From Galbibacter kalidii (GTDB lineage: Bacteria; Bacteroidota; Bacteroidia; Flavobacteriales; Flavobacteriaceae), in the NCBI RefSeq assembly GCF_026241135.1, contig NZ_JAPFGA010000002.1:124001-188000 (forward strand): DNA of 64,000 nucleotides, in the 5' to 3' direction. The notes below the pieces were generated by a model, which saw only the letters and a program-made list of their open reading frames with translations, searched no databases and was not told where the DNA came from. Shown here piece after piece: positions 19,211 through 29,102 of the stretch (positions are counted from its first letter, which is position 1; each line of letters opens with the position of its first letter). The position numbers and the translations under genes are program-made.

Positions 19211-19306
19211 ACCATAGCATAAGTAGGTTAAGTTCATGGTAAGATTTGGGGCAAAAAAGGTGGATTAATTTCCACCTTTTTTATTTTATATACTTTCCAT
19301 TTCCCC
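19211..19306 (+). ncRNA. Small-RNA or micropeptide gene, copy 1
   Basis: First of two identical 96-base copies. On the plus strand it has TATATTTG at 19198-19205 (a -7 box), a short hairpin ACCAT/ATGGT (19211-19215 with 19236-19240), and a strong terminator: AAAAAAGGTGGA at 19253-19264, loop TTAATT, then TCCACC and six T ending at 19282. The predicted transcript is about 70 bases. It also holds an 11-codon frame at 19236-19268 encoding MVRFGAKKVD, whose stop lies in the terminator hairpin. I cannot say whether RNA or peptide is the product. Confidence 0.65.
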
Positions 19307-19519
19307 TTTGCACGATTTTAAATTTTTTGTCTTTTCCATGCAAAACACTTCTGTTGTTCAAACTTCTTTTTCTTCATTTGATTTCATAAAAAACTAATAT
19401 CCAACCCACTTTTTCACAAAGAAAATCATACTCCAAAAACTCGCTTGCACTTTAACTAAAAATATTGCATTACAACTGATTCTTTTTGGTACAAAAATGG
19501 CTTGGTATATATTTGAATC

Positions 19520-19615
19520 ACCATAGCATAAGTAGGTTAAGTTCATGGTAAGATTTGGGGCAAAAAAGGTGGATTAATTTCCACCTTTTTTATTTTATAT
19601 ACTTTCCATTTCCCC
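19520..19615 (+). ncRNA. Small-RNA or micropeptide gene, copy 2
   Basis: Second copy, 309 bases after the first and identical over 96 bases by eye, although flanking sequence differs. Its promoter is better: TTG at 19486-19488, a 19-base spacer, and TATATTTG at 19508-19515. The terminator hairpin spans 19562-19591. The same MVRFGAKKVD frame occurs at 19545-19577. Perfect identity of the transcribed part, with independent promoters, suggests recent duplication or selection on the transcript. Confidence 0.7.
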
Positions 19616-19823
19616 CTCTTCCAGGCTTTATAACATTTATTGCTACACATTGAAAATCTATAATTCAAAATTCTATTTATACTTTGCGGTTTTTTCGGGT
19701 TCATAGCAAACTTTGCCTGAAATCATTTCTCGGAGAGATCACAAAGTTTTCCCCGCCCTTACGGGTAGGCACAAAGAACGCAGACAATTGGCAACTTTTA
19801 TATAGTTTATTACTTTAAACCCA

Positions 19824-19849
19824 TAAAAAAAGCGCCTGTAACAGACGCT
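19824..19849 (-). terminator. Terminator of the Gfo/Idh/MocA gene
   Basis: On the minus strand AGCGTCTGT pairs with ACAGGCGCT (one mismatch), followed by seven T. It begins 26 bases after the oxidoreductase stop codon. Between copy 2 of the small-RNA gene and this site (19616-19823) I see no gene. Confidence 0.8.
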
Positions 19850-19874
19850 ATGATGCATTGCTATTTTTCTATTA

Positions 19875-21290
19875 TCAACTAAGTTCCCAACCTTCTCTAT
19901 AATTTCCCTTCACCCATTTATTGGCATCTTTATAGTTGGTCACTCTCATGTTCTCCCCGTCCCACAAGATCTTTCTCCTTCCAGGATAATCATATGGTGC
20001 CCAATCGCCTGCTTTCTTGCCGGGTTTCAACACTTTATACTGATACGCTTTAATCGCAAGATTTCCCATAAGCACGGACTCTGTTAGAGGTCCGGCGTAA
20101 GAGAATGGCGATGATGTTGGCGTTCCGTTTAAACAAGCTTCAACAAAATTACCTGTATGTCCGTTTTTAATCCGCTTTAGTGTTTGTTTTGGAAATGTCC
20201 CTACTTTGTCTTTATAATGATTTAATATTCTGGGATTACCTGAATAGGTATCGGTCACCATAATTCCTTTTTCACCATAAAAAACACTTCCACCGCCACT
20301 ATCGCCAACGGTTTCTCCTTCTTGTAATTCATCCGGAATATTTGGCATCATCCCTCCATCAAACCAATTCAATTCCACTTCACCATGGACTTCGGTTTCA
20401 AATTTCAATCGCACTACAGAAGAAGGAGGACAAGCTTCACTATAATCGGCTTCAACAAAATCTCCCGACCAAACGGTAGTACAACTGGCTTCTGCTTCGG
20501 TTGGATACCCTAACCCAAGTGTTTTAAAGGGTGTTTCCATAATGTGGCATCCCATATCGCCTAAAGCTCCAGTACCGAAATCCCACCAACCTCTCCACTT
20601 AAACGGAAGGTAAGCTGAGTTGTACGGGCGAAATGCCGCCGGTCCCAGCCACTGGTTCCAATCCAAGGTTTCGGGCACGGGTTCGCCTTCAGTAATATTT
20701 CTTAATCCTTGTGGCCAAACCGGACGGTTGGTCCAACAGTCTACTTTGTGTACTTTCCCAATCACACCGGCGTCAATCCATTCTTGAGTAGTTCGAATGC
20801 CATCAGAAGAACTTCCCTGATTCCCCATTTGTGTCACAATACCATTTTCTTTGGCCACCTTTGCCATTAATCGTGCTTCGTAGATATTATGCGTTAATGG
20901 TTTTTCAACATAAGCGTGTTTTTTGGCCCCCATAAACGGGATTGCCACCGTTGCATGATTGTGATCGGGCGTAGCCACCATAATGGCATCAATATCGTTT
21001 AAATGCTTTTCGTAAACCTTTCTAAAATCCTTGTACTTCTTTGTTTTTGGGTGCAGCTTAAAGGTTTCTGCAGCTCTTTTCTCATCAACATCACAAAGCG
21101 CTACAAATTTTACTTTTTTGGTGCCGACCAAATCTTTTACCACTTGTCCGCCTCTCCCTCCAACACCTACACCTGCAATATACAGAGTGTCACTTGGCGG
21201 TATGTGCATTCCTCCCAACACGTGGGAAGGAACAATATAAAAAGCTCCTCCGGCAGCTGCCGTATTTTTAATAAAATCCCTTCGTTTCAT
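19875..21290 (-). CDS. Gfo/Idh/MocA-family oxidoreductase, Tat-exported
   Basis: A 471-residue NAD(P)-dependent oxidoreductase. The N-terminus RRDFIKNTAAAGGAF is a twin-arginine (Tat) signal, so the folded, cofactor-loaded enzyme is exported to the periplasm. A Rossmann GVGVGGRGGQ follows, then VALCDVDEKRA, MVATPDHNHA and the family signature YVEKPLTHN. A C-terminal substrate domain has WRGWWDFGTGALGDMGCH. Homologs act on sugars or cyclitols, but the substrate cannot be read from sequence. Single-gene transcript with its own terminator, unrelated to the thi operon downstream. Confidence 0.9.
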   Translation of the reverse strand: MKRRDFIKNTAAAGGAFYIVPSHVLGGMHIPPSDTLYIAGVGVGGRGGQVVKDLVGTKKVKFVALCDVDEKRAAETFKLHPKTKKYKDFRKVYEKHLNDIDAIMVATPDHNHATVAIPFMGAKKHAYVEKPLTHNIYEARLMAKVAKENGIVTQMGNQGSSSDGIRTTQEWIDAGVIGKVHKVDCWTNRPVWPQGLRNITEGEPVPETLDWNQWLGPAAFRPYNSAYLPFKWRGWWDFGTGALGDMGCHIMETPFKTLGLGYPTEAEASCTTVWSGDFVEADYSEACPPSSVVRLKFETEVHGEVELNWFDGGMMPNIPDELQEGETVGDSGGGSVFYGEKGIMVTDTYSGNPRILNHYKDKVGTFPKQTLKRIKNGHTGNFVEACLNGTPTSSPFSYAGPLTESVLMGNLAIKAYQYKVLKPGKKAGDWAPYDYPGRRKILWDGENMRVTNYKDANKWVKGNYREGWELS

Positions 21291-21370
21291 TTTTTATGTA
21301 TTAGTTTTTAAAATTCATTGTAAAAGTTACACAAAAAAAATGAACAAGATATTGTTATATTAATTTTCGA

Positions 21371-22480
21371 CTACCAAGCTTTTTCCCAATCTTTCCAAAC
21401 CGGTTCCAGATAATTTGCTTTTAACATTTCTGCAATGGTTTCGGTAGAGCGTTCATCTGAAATTTCAAATTGCTCAAGAGATTGAGGTTCGACCACATAC
21501 CCTCCGGGATTGGTTTTCGATTCGGCACTCATGGACGTAATGCCTAAATGAATAATATGATCCCTGAAAATTTCACTTTCCCGGGTCGAAATGGAAAGTT
21601 CTACTTCCTCATCCAATAATCGATAGGCACAAATAAGCTGCACCAAATCCGCATCGGTCATTTCAACTTTTGGCTCCACTCCACCACTAAAAGGTCGAAG
21701 TCGCGGAAAGGAAATGGAATATCGGGTTTGCCAGTATTCTTTTTGAAGGTATTTTAAATGTAAGGCCGTAAAAAAGCTATCTGCCCGCCAATCTTCCAGT
21801 CCGAATAAAGCTCCCAAGCCTATTTTGTGTATTCCCGCTCTTCCCAAACGGTCGGGGGTTTCCAATCGGTAATCAAAATTTGATTTTTTCCCTTTCGGAT
21901 GGTGTTGCTTGTAGGTCTCCCGATGGTAGGTCTCCTGATATACGAGCGTGGCATACAATCCGGCTTCCTTTAAATAAATATATTCTGTCTCTTCCAGGGG
22001 TTGTACTTCTATCGATATATTTGAAAAAATGGGACGAAGCAAGGTAATGGCATTATGCAAATAATCCACCCCTACGGTTCGATTGGCTTCCCCGGTAACC
22101 AACAGAATATGATCATAACCTTTTTCCTTTAAAAAAGTGGCTTCTTTGAGGATCTCATCATCGTTCAGGGTTCTTCTGGGGATTTTATTGGTAAAGCTAA
22201 AGCCGCAATAGGTACAAATATTCTGACATTCATTACTCAGATACAGCGGCGCGTACATTTGCATGGTTTTCCCAAAACGCTTTAAGGTGAGCAAATGACT
22301 TTTTCGGGCCATTTCCTCTAAAAAAGGCTTTGCCGTTGGAGAGATCAGTGCTTTGAAATCTTCTAAGTCCCTTTGCTCTTTTTCCAGTGCCTTTTGAACA
22401 TCGCCCAGGGTTTTATCAAATATACTTTGCAAGGTTTCATCCCAGGAATATTGTGCTAATGTATCTTTAAAACTACTCAT
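21371..22480 (-). CDS. thiH: 2-iminoacetate synthase
   Basis: Radical SAM enzyme that cleaves tyrosine to dehydroglycine for the thiazole ring of thiamine. The 4Fe-4S motif is [10 protein letters not shown] near residue 85, followed by the family's [17 protein letters not shown]. Length (369) is normal. It is the last gene of the thi operon and overlaps thiG by 8 bases. Confidence 0.96.
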   Translation of the reverse strand: MSSFKDTLAQYSWDETLQSIFDKTLGDVQKALEKEQRDLEDFKALISPTAKPFLEEMARKSHLLTLKRFGKTMQMYAPLYLSNECQNICTYCGFSFTNKIPRRTLNDDEILKEATFLKEKGYDHILLVTGEANRTVGVDYLHNAITLLRPIFSNISIEVQPLEETEYIYLKEAGLYATLVYQETYHRETYKQHHPKGKKSNFDYRLETPDRLGRAGIHKIGLGALFGLEDWRADSFFTALHLKYLQKEYWQTRYSISFPRLRPFSGGVEPKVEMTDADLVQLICAYRLLDEEVELSISTRESEIFRDHIIHLGITSMSAESKTNPGGYVVEPQSLEQFEISDERSTETIAEMLKANYLEPVWKDWEKAW

Positions 22481-23246
22481 ATAAAAATTGAGTTAACGGA
22501 CTACTGGCGTTTGCTTCCACTGATGAAGAAGCCAGTTTGGCCTCATAAGCCATACGTCCGGATTCAACTGCCATTTTAAACGCTTTTGCCATTTTAACCG
22601 GATTTTGTGAAACCGCAATCGCTGTATTGACCAGCACCGCATCGGCTCCTATTTCCATAGCATGAGCCGCATGCGAAGGGCTTCCAATTCCTGCATCCAC
22701 AATCACCGGAACTTTACTTTGTTCAATAATAATTTCTAAAAAATCTAAGGTTTTCAATCCTTTATTGGTTCCTATGGGAGCTCCCAGTGGCATCACACAC
22801 TGTGCGCCCACCTCTTCCAATCGTTTACACAATACCGGATCGGCATGAATATATGGCATCACCACAAATCCTTTTTTTACAAGAATATCACAAGCTTTTA
22901 AGGTTTCTACGGGATCCGGCAGTAAATATTTTGGATCGGGATGTACCTCCACTTTCACCCAATGAGTTCCCAAAGCTTCCCGAGCCATTTCTGCTGCAAA
23001 AACAGCTTCTTCTGCGTTTCGAACCCCGGAAGTATTGGGTAACAAATGAATATGTTTATGTTTTAAAGCGCTTACCAAATCGCCTTCTTTTGCTTCGGGG
23101 TCTACACGCTTTAAAGCTACGGTTACCAGCTCACTTTCACTTGCCAGTATGGCTTCTTCCATAACATTTGCACTACTGAATTTCCCCGTTCCGGTAAACA
23201 GCCGGGATGAAAAAGTGCGTCCCGCGATGGTTAAATTATCTTGCAT
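22473..23246 (-). CDS. thiG: Thiazole synthase
   Basis: Builds the thiazole phosphate from deoxyxylulose phosphate, dehydroglycine and ThiS thiocarboxylate. The 257-residue chain has [12 protein letters not shown], the Schiff-base Lys in VTVALKRVD, and phosphate-binding stretches [25 protein letters not shown] take the ATG at 23244-23246 (MQDNLTIAG), the family's usual start; an in-frame start 36 bases upstream would read far into thiE. It overlaps thiE by 11 bases. Confidence 0.96.
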   Translation of the reverse strand: MQDNLTIAGRTFSSRLFTGTGKFSSANVMEEAILASESELVTVALKRVDPEAKEGDLVSALKHKHIHLLPNTSGVRNAEEAVFAAEMAREALGTHWVKVEVHPDPKYLLPDPVETLKACDILVKKGFVVMPYIHADPVLCKRLEEVGAQCVMPLGAPIGTNKGLKTLDFLEIIIEQSKVPVIVDAGIGSPSHAAHAMEIGADAVLVNTAIAVSQNPVKMAKAFKMAVESGRMAYEAKLASSSVEANASSPLTQFLYE

Positions 23247-23883
23247 AACTTTGAAGTTTAAAATGGTTTTGGATTTGATCAACGCATTGTTGCAGATCTT
23301 CTTGTTGATGTAAAAACGACGAAATGGCCACCCCTTGAACCCCTGCTTGTTTTAGTGCAGAAACATCTGTTTTAGTTATTCCTCCAATAGCAACCATCGG
23401 AGTAGACCTATCCTGAATATCCAATGCTTTTAAAATTTCCCGATAGCCTTCTATGTTCATTATCGGACTTAAATTCTTTTTGGTGGTCGTAAACCGAAAG
23501 GGGCCCAATCCTATATAATCTACTTTCTTATTCACTATCAAATTATAGCAATCTGCAAGGGTATTGGCTGTTCCGCCTATTATTTTTTCAGCACCCAATA
23601 GTTTTCGGGCAATCAGTGGACAACTATCTTCCTTTCCCAAATGAACACCCGCCGCATCTGTTGCTTTTGCCACTTCCACATCGTCGTTCACTATAAGTTT
23701 CGCTCCATATCGTTCACAAACGGTGGCTGCCCTTAGTGCTGTTTCCAAAAATATGCCTTTGGAAACCTCCTTCAAGCGCAGCTGAATCCATTTTACCCCT
23801 GCTTTTGCCATTTTTTCAATAAACAAAAGGTGTTCTTCAGGGGTTTCTCCTTGAGATATGTAATACAATCCTATATTTTGCAT
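23236..23883 (-). CDS. thiE: Thiamine-phosphate synthase
   Basis: Joins HMP pyrophosphate and thiazole phosphate. Key residues appear in WIQLRLKEV (pyrophosphate-binding), [29 protein letters not shown] and [10 protein letters not shown]. Start at the ATG 23881-23883 gives 215 residues, normal for ThiE; the longer reading frame adds 51 residues overlapping thiD and looks artefactual. Compare the paralog at 24622-25356, which lacks several of these motifs. Confidence 0.94.
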   Translation of the reverse strand: MQNIGLYYISQGETPEEHLLFIEKMAKAGVKWIQLRLKEVSKGIFLETALRAATVCERYGAKLIVNDDVEVAKATDAAGVHLGKEDSCPLIARKLLGAEKIIGGTANTLADCYNLIVNKKVDYIGLGPFRFTTTKKNLSPIMNIEGYREILKALDIQDRSTPMVAIGGITKTDVSALKQAGVQGVAISSFLHQQEDLQQCVDQIQNHFKLQSYAR

Positions 23884-24641
23884 AAATGCTTTCCAATTAA
23901 TGTGGGGGTGGAAGCCAAAAAGTTTTCCGTATAAGTTTTTGCCTTTCGACAACTCTCCTCCCAGTCTTTTGTTAAATAATAATAAGCAGCAATGGCCGCT
24001 GATAACACACAACCACTTCCGTGCTTTTTGGTACAATCATTTCTTGAGGGTTTCAAAATAGTTTTGTCACTCGTCCCCAAAAAAAGTTCGTCTTCACCCA
24101 AGCGGTCTTTTCGGTGTCCTCCTTTTAAATATAAATGAGAGCATCTGGTGATGGCTTTCACTCCTCCGGCTACCGTATTTTCTTCGGAAAAAGCTTTTAC
24201 TTCTTCATAATTGGGAACTACCAAATCGATGTCTGGCAACAGTTGATGGATTTCTTTGGAAATAGGAGCTGATGAATGAAAGTCAAAGCCTGTTGATGCC
24301 TTCAAAACCGGATCCCATACAATCTTGCATTCCGGGGATTTTTCTTTGATGAGTTGCACCAATTCCTGAAGCAATGAAAGATGCTGAACAATTCCGATTT
24401 TCACCACTGAAACCGAAAAGCGATTCAGCAACATTTCCAGTTGTTGCATCACCATATCATCGGAAAGCCATTCGCAAGTTTCAAATGCGACATCGGTCTG
24501 AATGGTATTGGCGGTATTGACAGCAATTCCGGGAACACCGATGGCCTCAAAAGTTTTGCAATCAGCCAAAATTCCGGCACCTCCACTAGGGTCAAATCCC
24601 GCTATGCTCATCACTACTGGTTTATCCGTACACATCCTCAT
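23871..24641 (-). CDS. thiD: Hydroxymethylpyrimidine kinase / HMP-phosphate kinase
   Basis: Phosphorylates HMP to HMP pyrophosphate. Motifs: VMSIAGFDPSGGAGI at the N-terminus (substrate loop) and KKHGSGCVLSAAIAAYY at the C-terminus (anion hole with the catalytic Cys-containing loop). Two ATG codons six bases apart (24641 and 24635) are both plausible starts. Overlaps thiE by 13 bases and the thiE paralog by 20 bases, so the operon is tightly packed. Confidence 0.95.
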   Translation of the reverse strand: MRMCTDKPVVMSIAGFDPSGGAGILADCKTFEAIGVPGIAVNTANTIQTDVAFETCEWLSDDMVMQQLEMLLNRFSVSVVKIGIVQHLSLLQELVQLIKEKSPECKIVWDPVLKASTGFDFHSSAPISKEIHQLLPDIDLVVPNYEEVKAFSEENTVAGGVKAITRCSHLYLKGGHRKDRLGEDELFLGTSDKTILKPSRNDCTKKHGSGCVLSAAIAAYYYLTKDWEESCRKAKTYTENFLASTPTLIGKHLCKI

Positions 24642-25356
24642 ATATTTTTTGAAGGTTTTTAAATTGTCTTATCGGATCCGTTTCACACCATATATTTCCC
24701 AATACCGCTGCTCCGGCATACCCCATTTCTGGGGTTAGTGGAAGCGTTTTTTCTGAAATTCCTCCCAAAGCAATCACCGGACGTTGGGTTTTTGATAGTC
24801 GATACTCTTTCCCTTCATATTCCTTTTTTGAAATCGAGGTAAAGACCGGACTCAAAAATGCGTAGTCATACACAATTTGACGCTCCACTTCTTTTTGCTG
24901 ATGAAATGAAGCGCTTACCGTTAATCCTTTTCTTTTCCAATTTTCACTCACTAAGTGAGATTTATAAAGTTCTGACGCCTGTCTGTCGAACAGGGAGGCT
25001 TGCGTCGAAATGTTTTTATAGGTTTCCGATTTATGTCTCGTGTGCTTGTCCCTGTGAAATATTCCCGAAGGGATTTCACAGGACTTTTCCTGAGGTTGTT
25101 GACTCTCAATTTCTGCACGTTTTTTTTCAGTAAGATGAATTCCTTTCAGTTCAAATTCCCCTACCAGTTCATGATGTTGATGCAAAACTATTTTTCTATG
25201 TATTTCCTTCGGAAAGAAATTCAACCATTGTCGCATTTCCTCTTTTGAAAAAAAAGGCTTTCTCACGTGCAAAATTTCCAAACCCAACACAAATAGCTGT
25301 TTTATCTGCGTTATTTCATTTTTAAGATCAGATTCAGAAGTAATGACAATGAACAT
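24622..25356 (-). CDS. ThiE/TenI-like paralog with a palindromic insertion
   Basis: A 244-residue protein between thiC and thiD. The flanks follow a ThiE/TenI barrel (LHVRKPFFSKEEMRQWL; ELKGIHLTEKKR; LTVSASFHQQKEV; YAFLSPVFTSISKKEY; VIALGGIS). Several ThiE catalytic motifs are absent, so it may be a TenI-type thiazole tautomerase rather than a second synthase. Residues ~86-135 do not fit the fold. That stretch is coded by DNA with two strong hairpins and looks like an in-frame insertion. The frame is intact through it. Confidence 0.8.
   Translation of the reverse strand: MFIVITSESDLKNEITQIKQLFVLGLEILHVRKPFFSKEEMRQWLNFFPKEIHRKIVLHQHHELVGEFELKGIHLTEKKRAEIESQQPQEKSCEIPSGIFHRDKHTRHKSETYKNISTQASLFDRQASELYKSHLVSENWKRKGLTVSASFHQQKEVERQIVYDYAFLSPVFTSISKKEYEGKEYRLSKTQRPVIALGGISEKTLPLTPEMGYAGAAVLGNIWCETDPIRQFKNLQKIYEDVYG
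24977..25082. repeat. Palindromic insertion inside a coding sequence
   Basis: Two hairpins lie inside the thiE paralog. At 25051-25082 CCTGTGAAAT and ATTTCACAGG form a perfect 10-base stem with a 12-base loop. At 24977-24999 GCCTGTCTGT and ACAGGGAGGC pair at 9 of 10 positions around CGA, and flanking GAC/GTC could extend it. Strong structure inside a coding region is unusual, and the encoded segment has no place in the ThiE barrel. Likely a repeat element that inserted in frame, similar in principle to Rickettsia palindromic elements. Confidence 0.6.
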
Positions 25357-25370
25357 GAGGTTCTTTTTGA

Positions 25371-27263
<1,893 letters not shown>

Positions 27264-27467
27264 TCAACCCCCTTGGGTAGCTTGAATAATCATCACCTTA
27301 TCACCTTCGTCGAGTTGTTGTGTTGTCCAGGTCGAACGTGTCACTACACAATTATTAACGGCCACAGCGATTCCTTGTGAACCAATTTTGAGTTGTTCCA
27401 ATACTGAACCCACGGTAATGGGAGGTGAAAATGAATACGATTGCTTGTTGATGTTTACAGTTATCAT
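27264..27467 (-). CDS. thiS: Thiamine biosynthesis sulfur carrier
   Basis: A 67-residue ubiquitin-fold protein ending in the obligatory Gly-Gly (ATQGG), which is adenylated and thiocarboxylated to donate sulfur to the thiazole. First gene of the thi operon, 110 bases after the TPP riboswitch. No ThiF adenylase is in the operon; it must be elsewhere or replaced. Confidence 0.95.
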   Translation of the reverse strand: MITVNINKQSYSFSPPITVGSVLEQLKIGSQGIAVAVNNCVVTRSTWTTQQLDEGDKVMIIQATQGG

Positions 27468-27576
27468 AATCTTTTAAATTAATAGCTGTAAACCAAAGGG
27501 GAAATCCCAACAGGAAGTGAAATACAAAAAACTACATTTTGAAAAGTAATTTTGTTGTATAAAAAGTGACTGACTT

Positions 27577-27650
27577 TTCCCTTCGCAGGTATTAACCTGA
27601 TCAGGTTCAAAGGGTTTATCTCAGCTGAAATGAATCAGCACCCCCAAAGT
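27577..27650 (-). promoter_or_regulatory. TPP riboswitch (THI element)
   Basis: On the minus strand the aptamer contains the conserved elements in order: GGGGGTGCTGA, CTGAGAT, a stem closing on ACCC, GAACCTGATC, GGTTAATACC and TGCG. These form the pyrimidine and pyrophosphate sensor helices of the TPP riboswitch. It lies in the leader of thiS, so the whole seven-gene operon should be repressed by thiamine pyrophosphate. A -7 box TATCTTTG lies just upstream at 27659-27666. Confidence 0.95.
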
Positions 27651-27814
27651 TTACTTTTCAAAGATAAATGAAAATCAGGTAGAAATAAAAATAATACCTT
27701 AAAAACTTTATTTCCAGACGTTTCCTCTAACAACAACATTTTTATCTGTTGGTTTTTGAAGAAATAAAAATGATAATCTTTTTATTGATTGGAATTATTC
27801 CATAATTTTGGAAT

Positions 27815-28912
27815 ATGTCCAATATAGAAAAACACATCAAAGGCAGGGGAGCGCAAATAAACGTTCGCAATAAGTTCTTGGAATTATCCCATGAAACGCG
27901 TGATGATTTTCTTGAATATTGCCGTTTGGAAGGAGAGGTAGCCGACAAAAACAAGACCCAATACCTTGAAGTTTTTCCAAAAACCATCGTCAACAAAGTG
28001 ACAAGTCCCGATGTGGGCATGGGCTATTCCATGAATCCCTATCAAGGTTGTGAACACGGATGCATTTATTGTTATGCCAGAAACGCTCACGAATATTGGG
28101 GCTATAGTGCCGGATTGGATTTTGAAAGGAAAATCCTCATCAAAAAAAATGCTCCACAATTGCTGGAAAAGAAGTTGCTGAGCAAGAATTGGCGCGCTAA
28201 AACCATTGTTATGTCCGGTAACACTGATTGTTATCAACCTGCAGAACAAAAATTTGGCATCACCCGAAAATGTCTAGAAATCTTTTTAAAGTTCAAACAC
28301 CCTGTGGCCATTATCACCAAAAACGCTTATATCTGTCACGATCTTGATATTTTGAAGGCTCTGACAAAAGACAGATTGATAGGGGTCAACATTTCTATTA
28401 CCTCATTGAGCGAAGAAACCCGCCGTGTGTTGGAACCCAGAACGGCCAGCATCAAAAAAAGATTGAAGACCGTAAAAACCCTTACTGAAAATAACATTCC
28501 TGTCAATGTAATGATCGCTCCTATCATTCCGTCGATCAACAGTCACGAAATACTATCGCTCGCCAAAGCTGCAGAAGAACACGGAGCAAAATCGATCGGT
28601 TTTACCATAGTGCGGCTGAACGGGGCTATCGGACAAATATTTACTGATTGGATCAAAAAAACCATGCCCGATAAAGCCGAAAAGGTTTTACACCAAATTG
28701 CTGATTGCCACGGTGGCACACTGAATGACAGTAGATATGGCGTAAGGAAAAAAGGAGAGGGAAAAATCGCAGAACAAATTCACAATCTCTTCCGGATAGC
28801 CCGGCAAACCTATTTTAAAGACAAAACCTTCCCAAGGTTGAACCACGAGTTGTATGAGACGGAAAAACACAGGCACAGAAGTAGTCGGGATGGGCAAATG
28901 ACTTTGTTTTGA
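27815..28912 (+). CDS. PA0069-family radical SAM protein
   Basis: A 365-residue radical SAM protein. The cluster motif is CEHGCIYCYARNAHEYWGYS, typical of the PA0069/Rv2578c (SplB-related) group, preceded by GMGYSMNPYQG. Other family blocks: TIVMSGNTDCYQPAE, KHPVAIITKNA and VMIAPIIPSIN. The reaction is unknown. It stands alone, divergent from the thi operon and convergent with the efflux operon. Confidence 0.9.
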   Translation: MSNIEKHIKGRGAQINVRNKFLELSHETRDDFLEYCRLEGEVADKNKTQYLEVFPKTIVNKVTSPDVGMGYSMNPYQGCEHGCIYCYARNAHEYWGYSAGLDFERKILIKKNAPQLLEKKLLSKNWRAKTIVMSGNTDCYQPAEQKFGITRKCLEIFLKFKHPVAIITKNAYICHDLDILKALTKDRLIGVNISITSLSEETRRVLEPRTASIKKRLKTVKTLTENNIPVNVMIAPIIPSINSHEILSLAKAAEEHGAKSIGFTIVRLNGAIGQIFTDWIKKTMPDKAEKVLHQIADCHGGTLNDSRYGVRKKGEGKIAEQIHNLFRIARQTYFKDKTFPRLNHELYETEKHRHRSSRDGQMTLF

Positions 28913-28990
28913 TTGTCACCTCAAAATAAAGCGAACTCACGTTTTGCTATCAAACTATGTGATTTTTTTAACTCATCATCATTTCCACCA

Positions 28991-29034
28991 TAAAAAAATC
29001 GGTTTTCATCTTATTCCTAAGACAAAAACCGATT
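28991..29034 (-). terminator. Terminator of the RND efflux operon
   Basis: On the minus strand AATCGGTTTT and AAAACCGATT form a perfect 10-base stem with an 18-base loop, followed by seven T. It lies about 70 bases after the RND permease stop. Confidence 0.85.
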
Positions 29035-29071
29035 CCAGTCACTATTAACCCTAATGAACTTCAATAGAAAC

Positions 29072-29099
29072 CTTGATGTTCCTCATCATCAAGATTTTT
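29072..29099 (+). terminator. Terminator-like hairpin after the radical SAM gene
   Basis: CTTGATG at 29072-29078 pairs with CATCAAG at 29087-29093, then ATTTTT on the plus strand. It lies 160 bases after the radical SAM stop. Weaker than the terminator at 28991. The interval 28913-29102 holds no gene. Confidence 0.5.
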
Positions 29100-29102
29100 C
29101 TT

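Noticed and set aside
28015-28034. Nine-base match of guide 3 (GCATGGGCT) preceded by G, inside the radical SAM gene
   Set aside because: Overall about 15 of 20 positions, in a coding region on the coding strand, at a level expected by chance. It serves as a control showing that the guide-1 match at 59492-59511 is not significant on its own.
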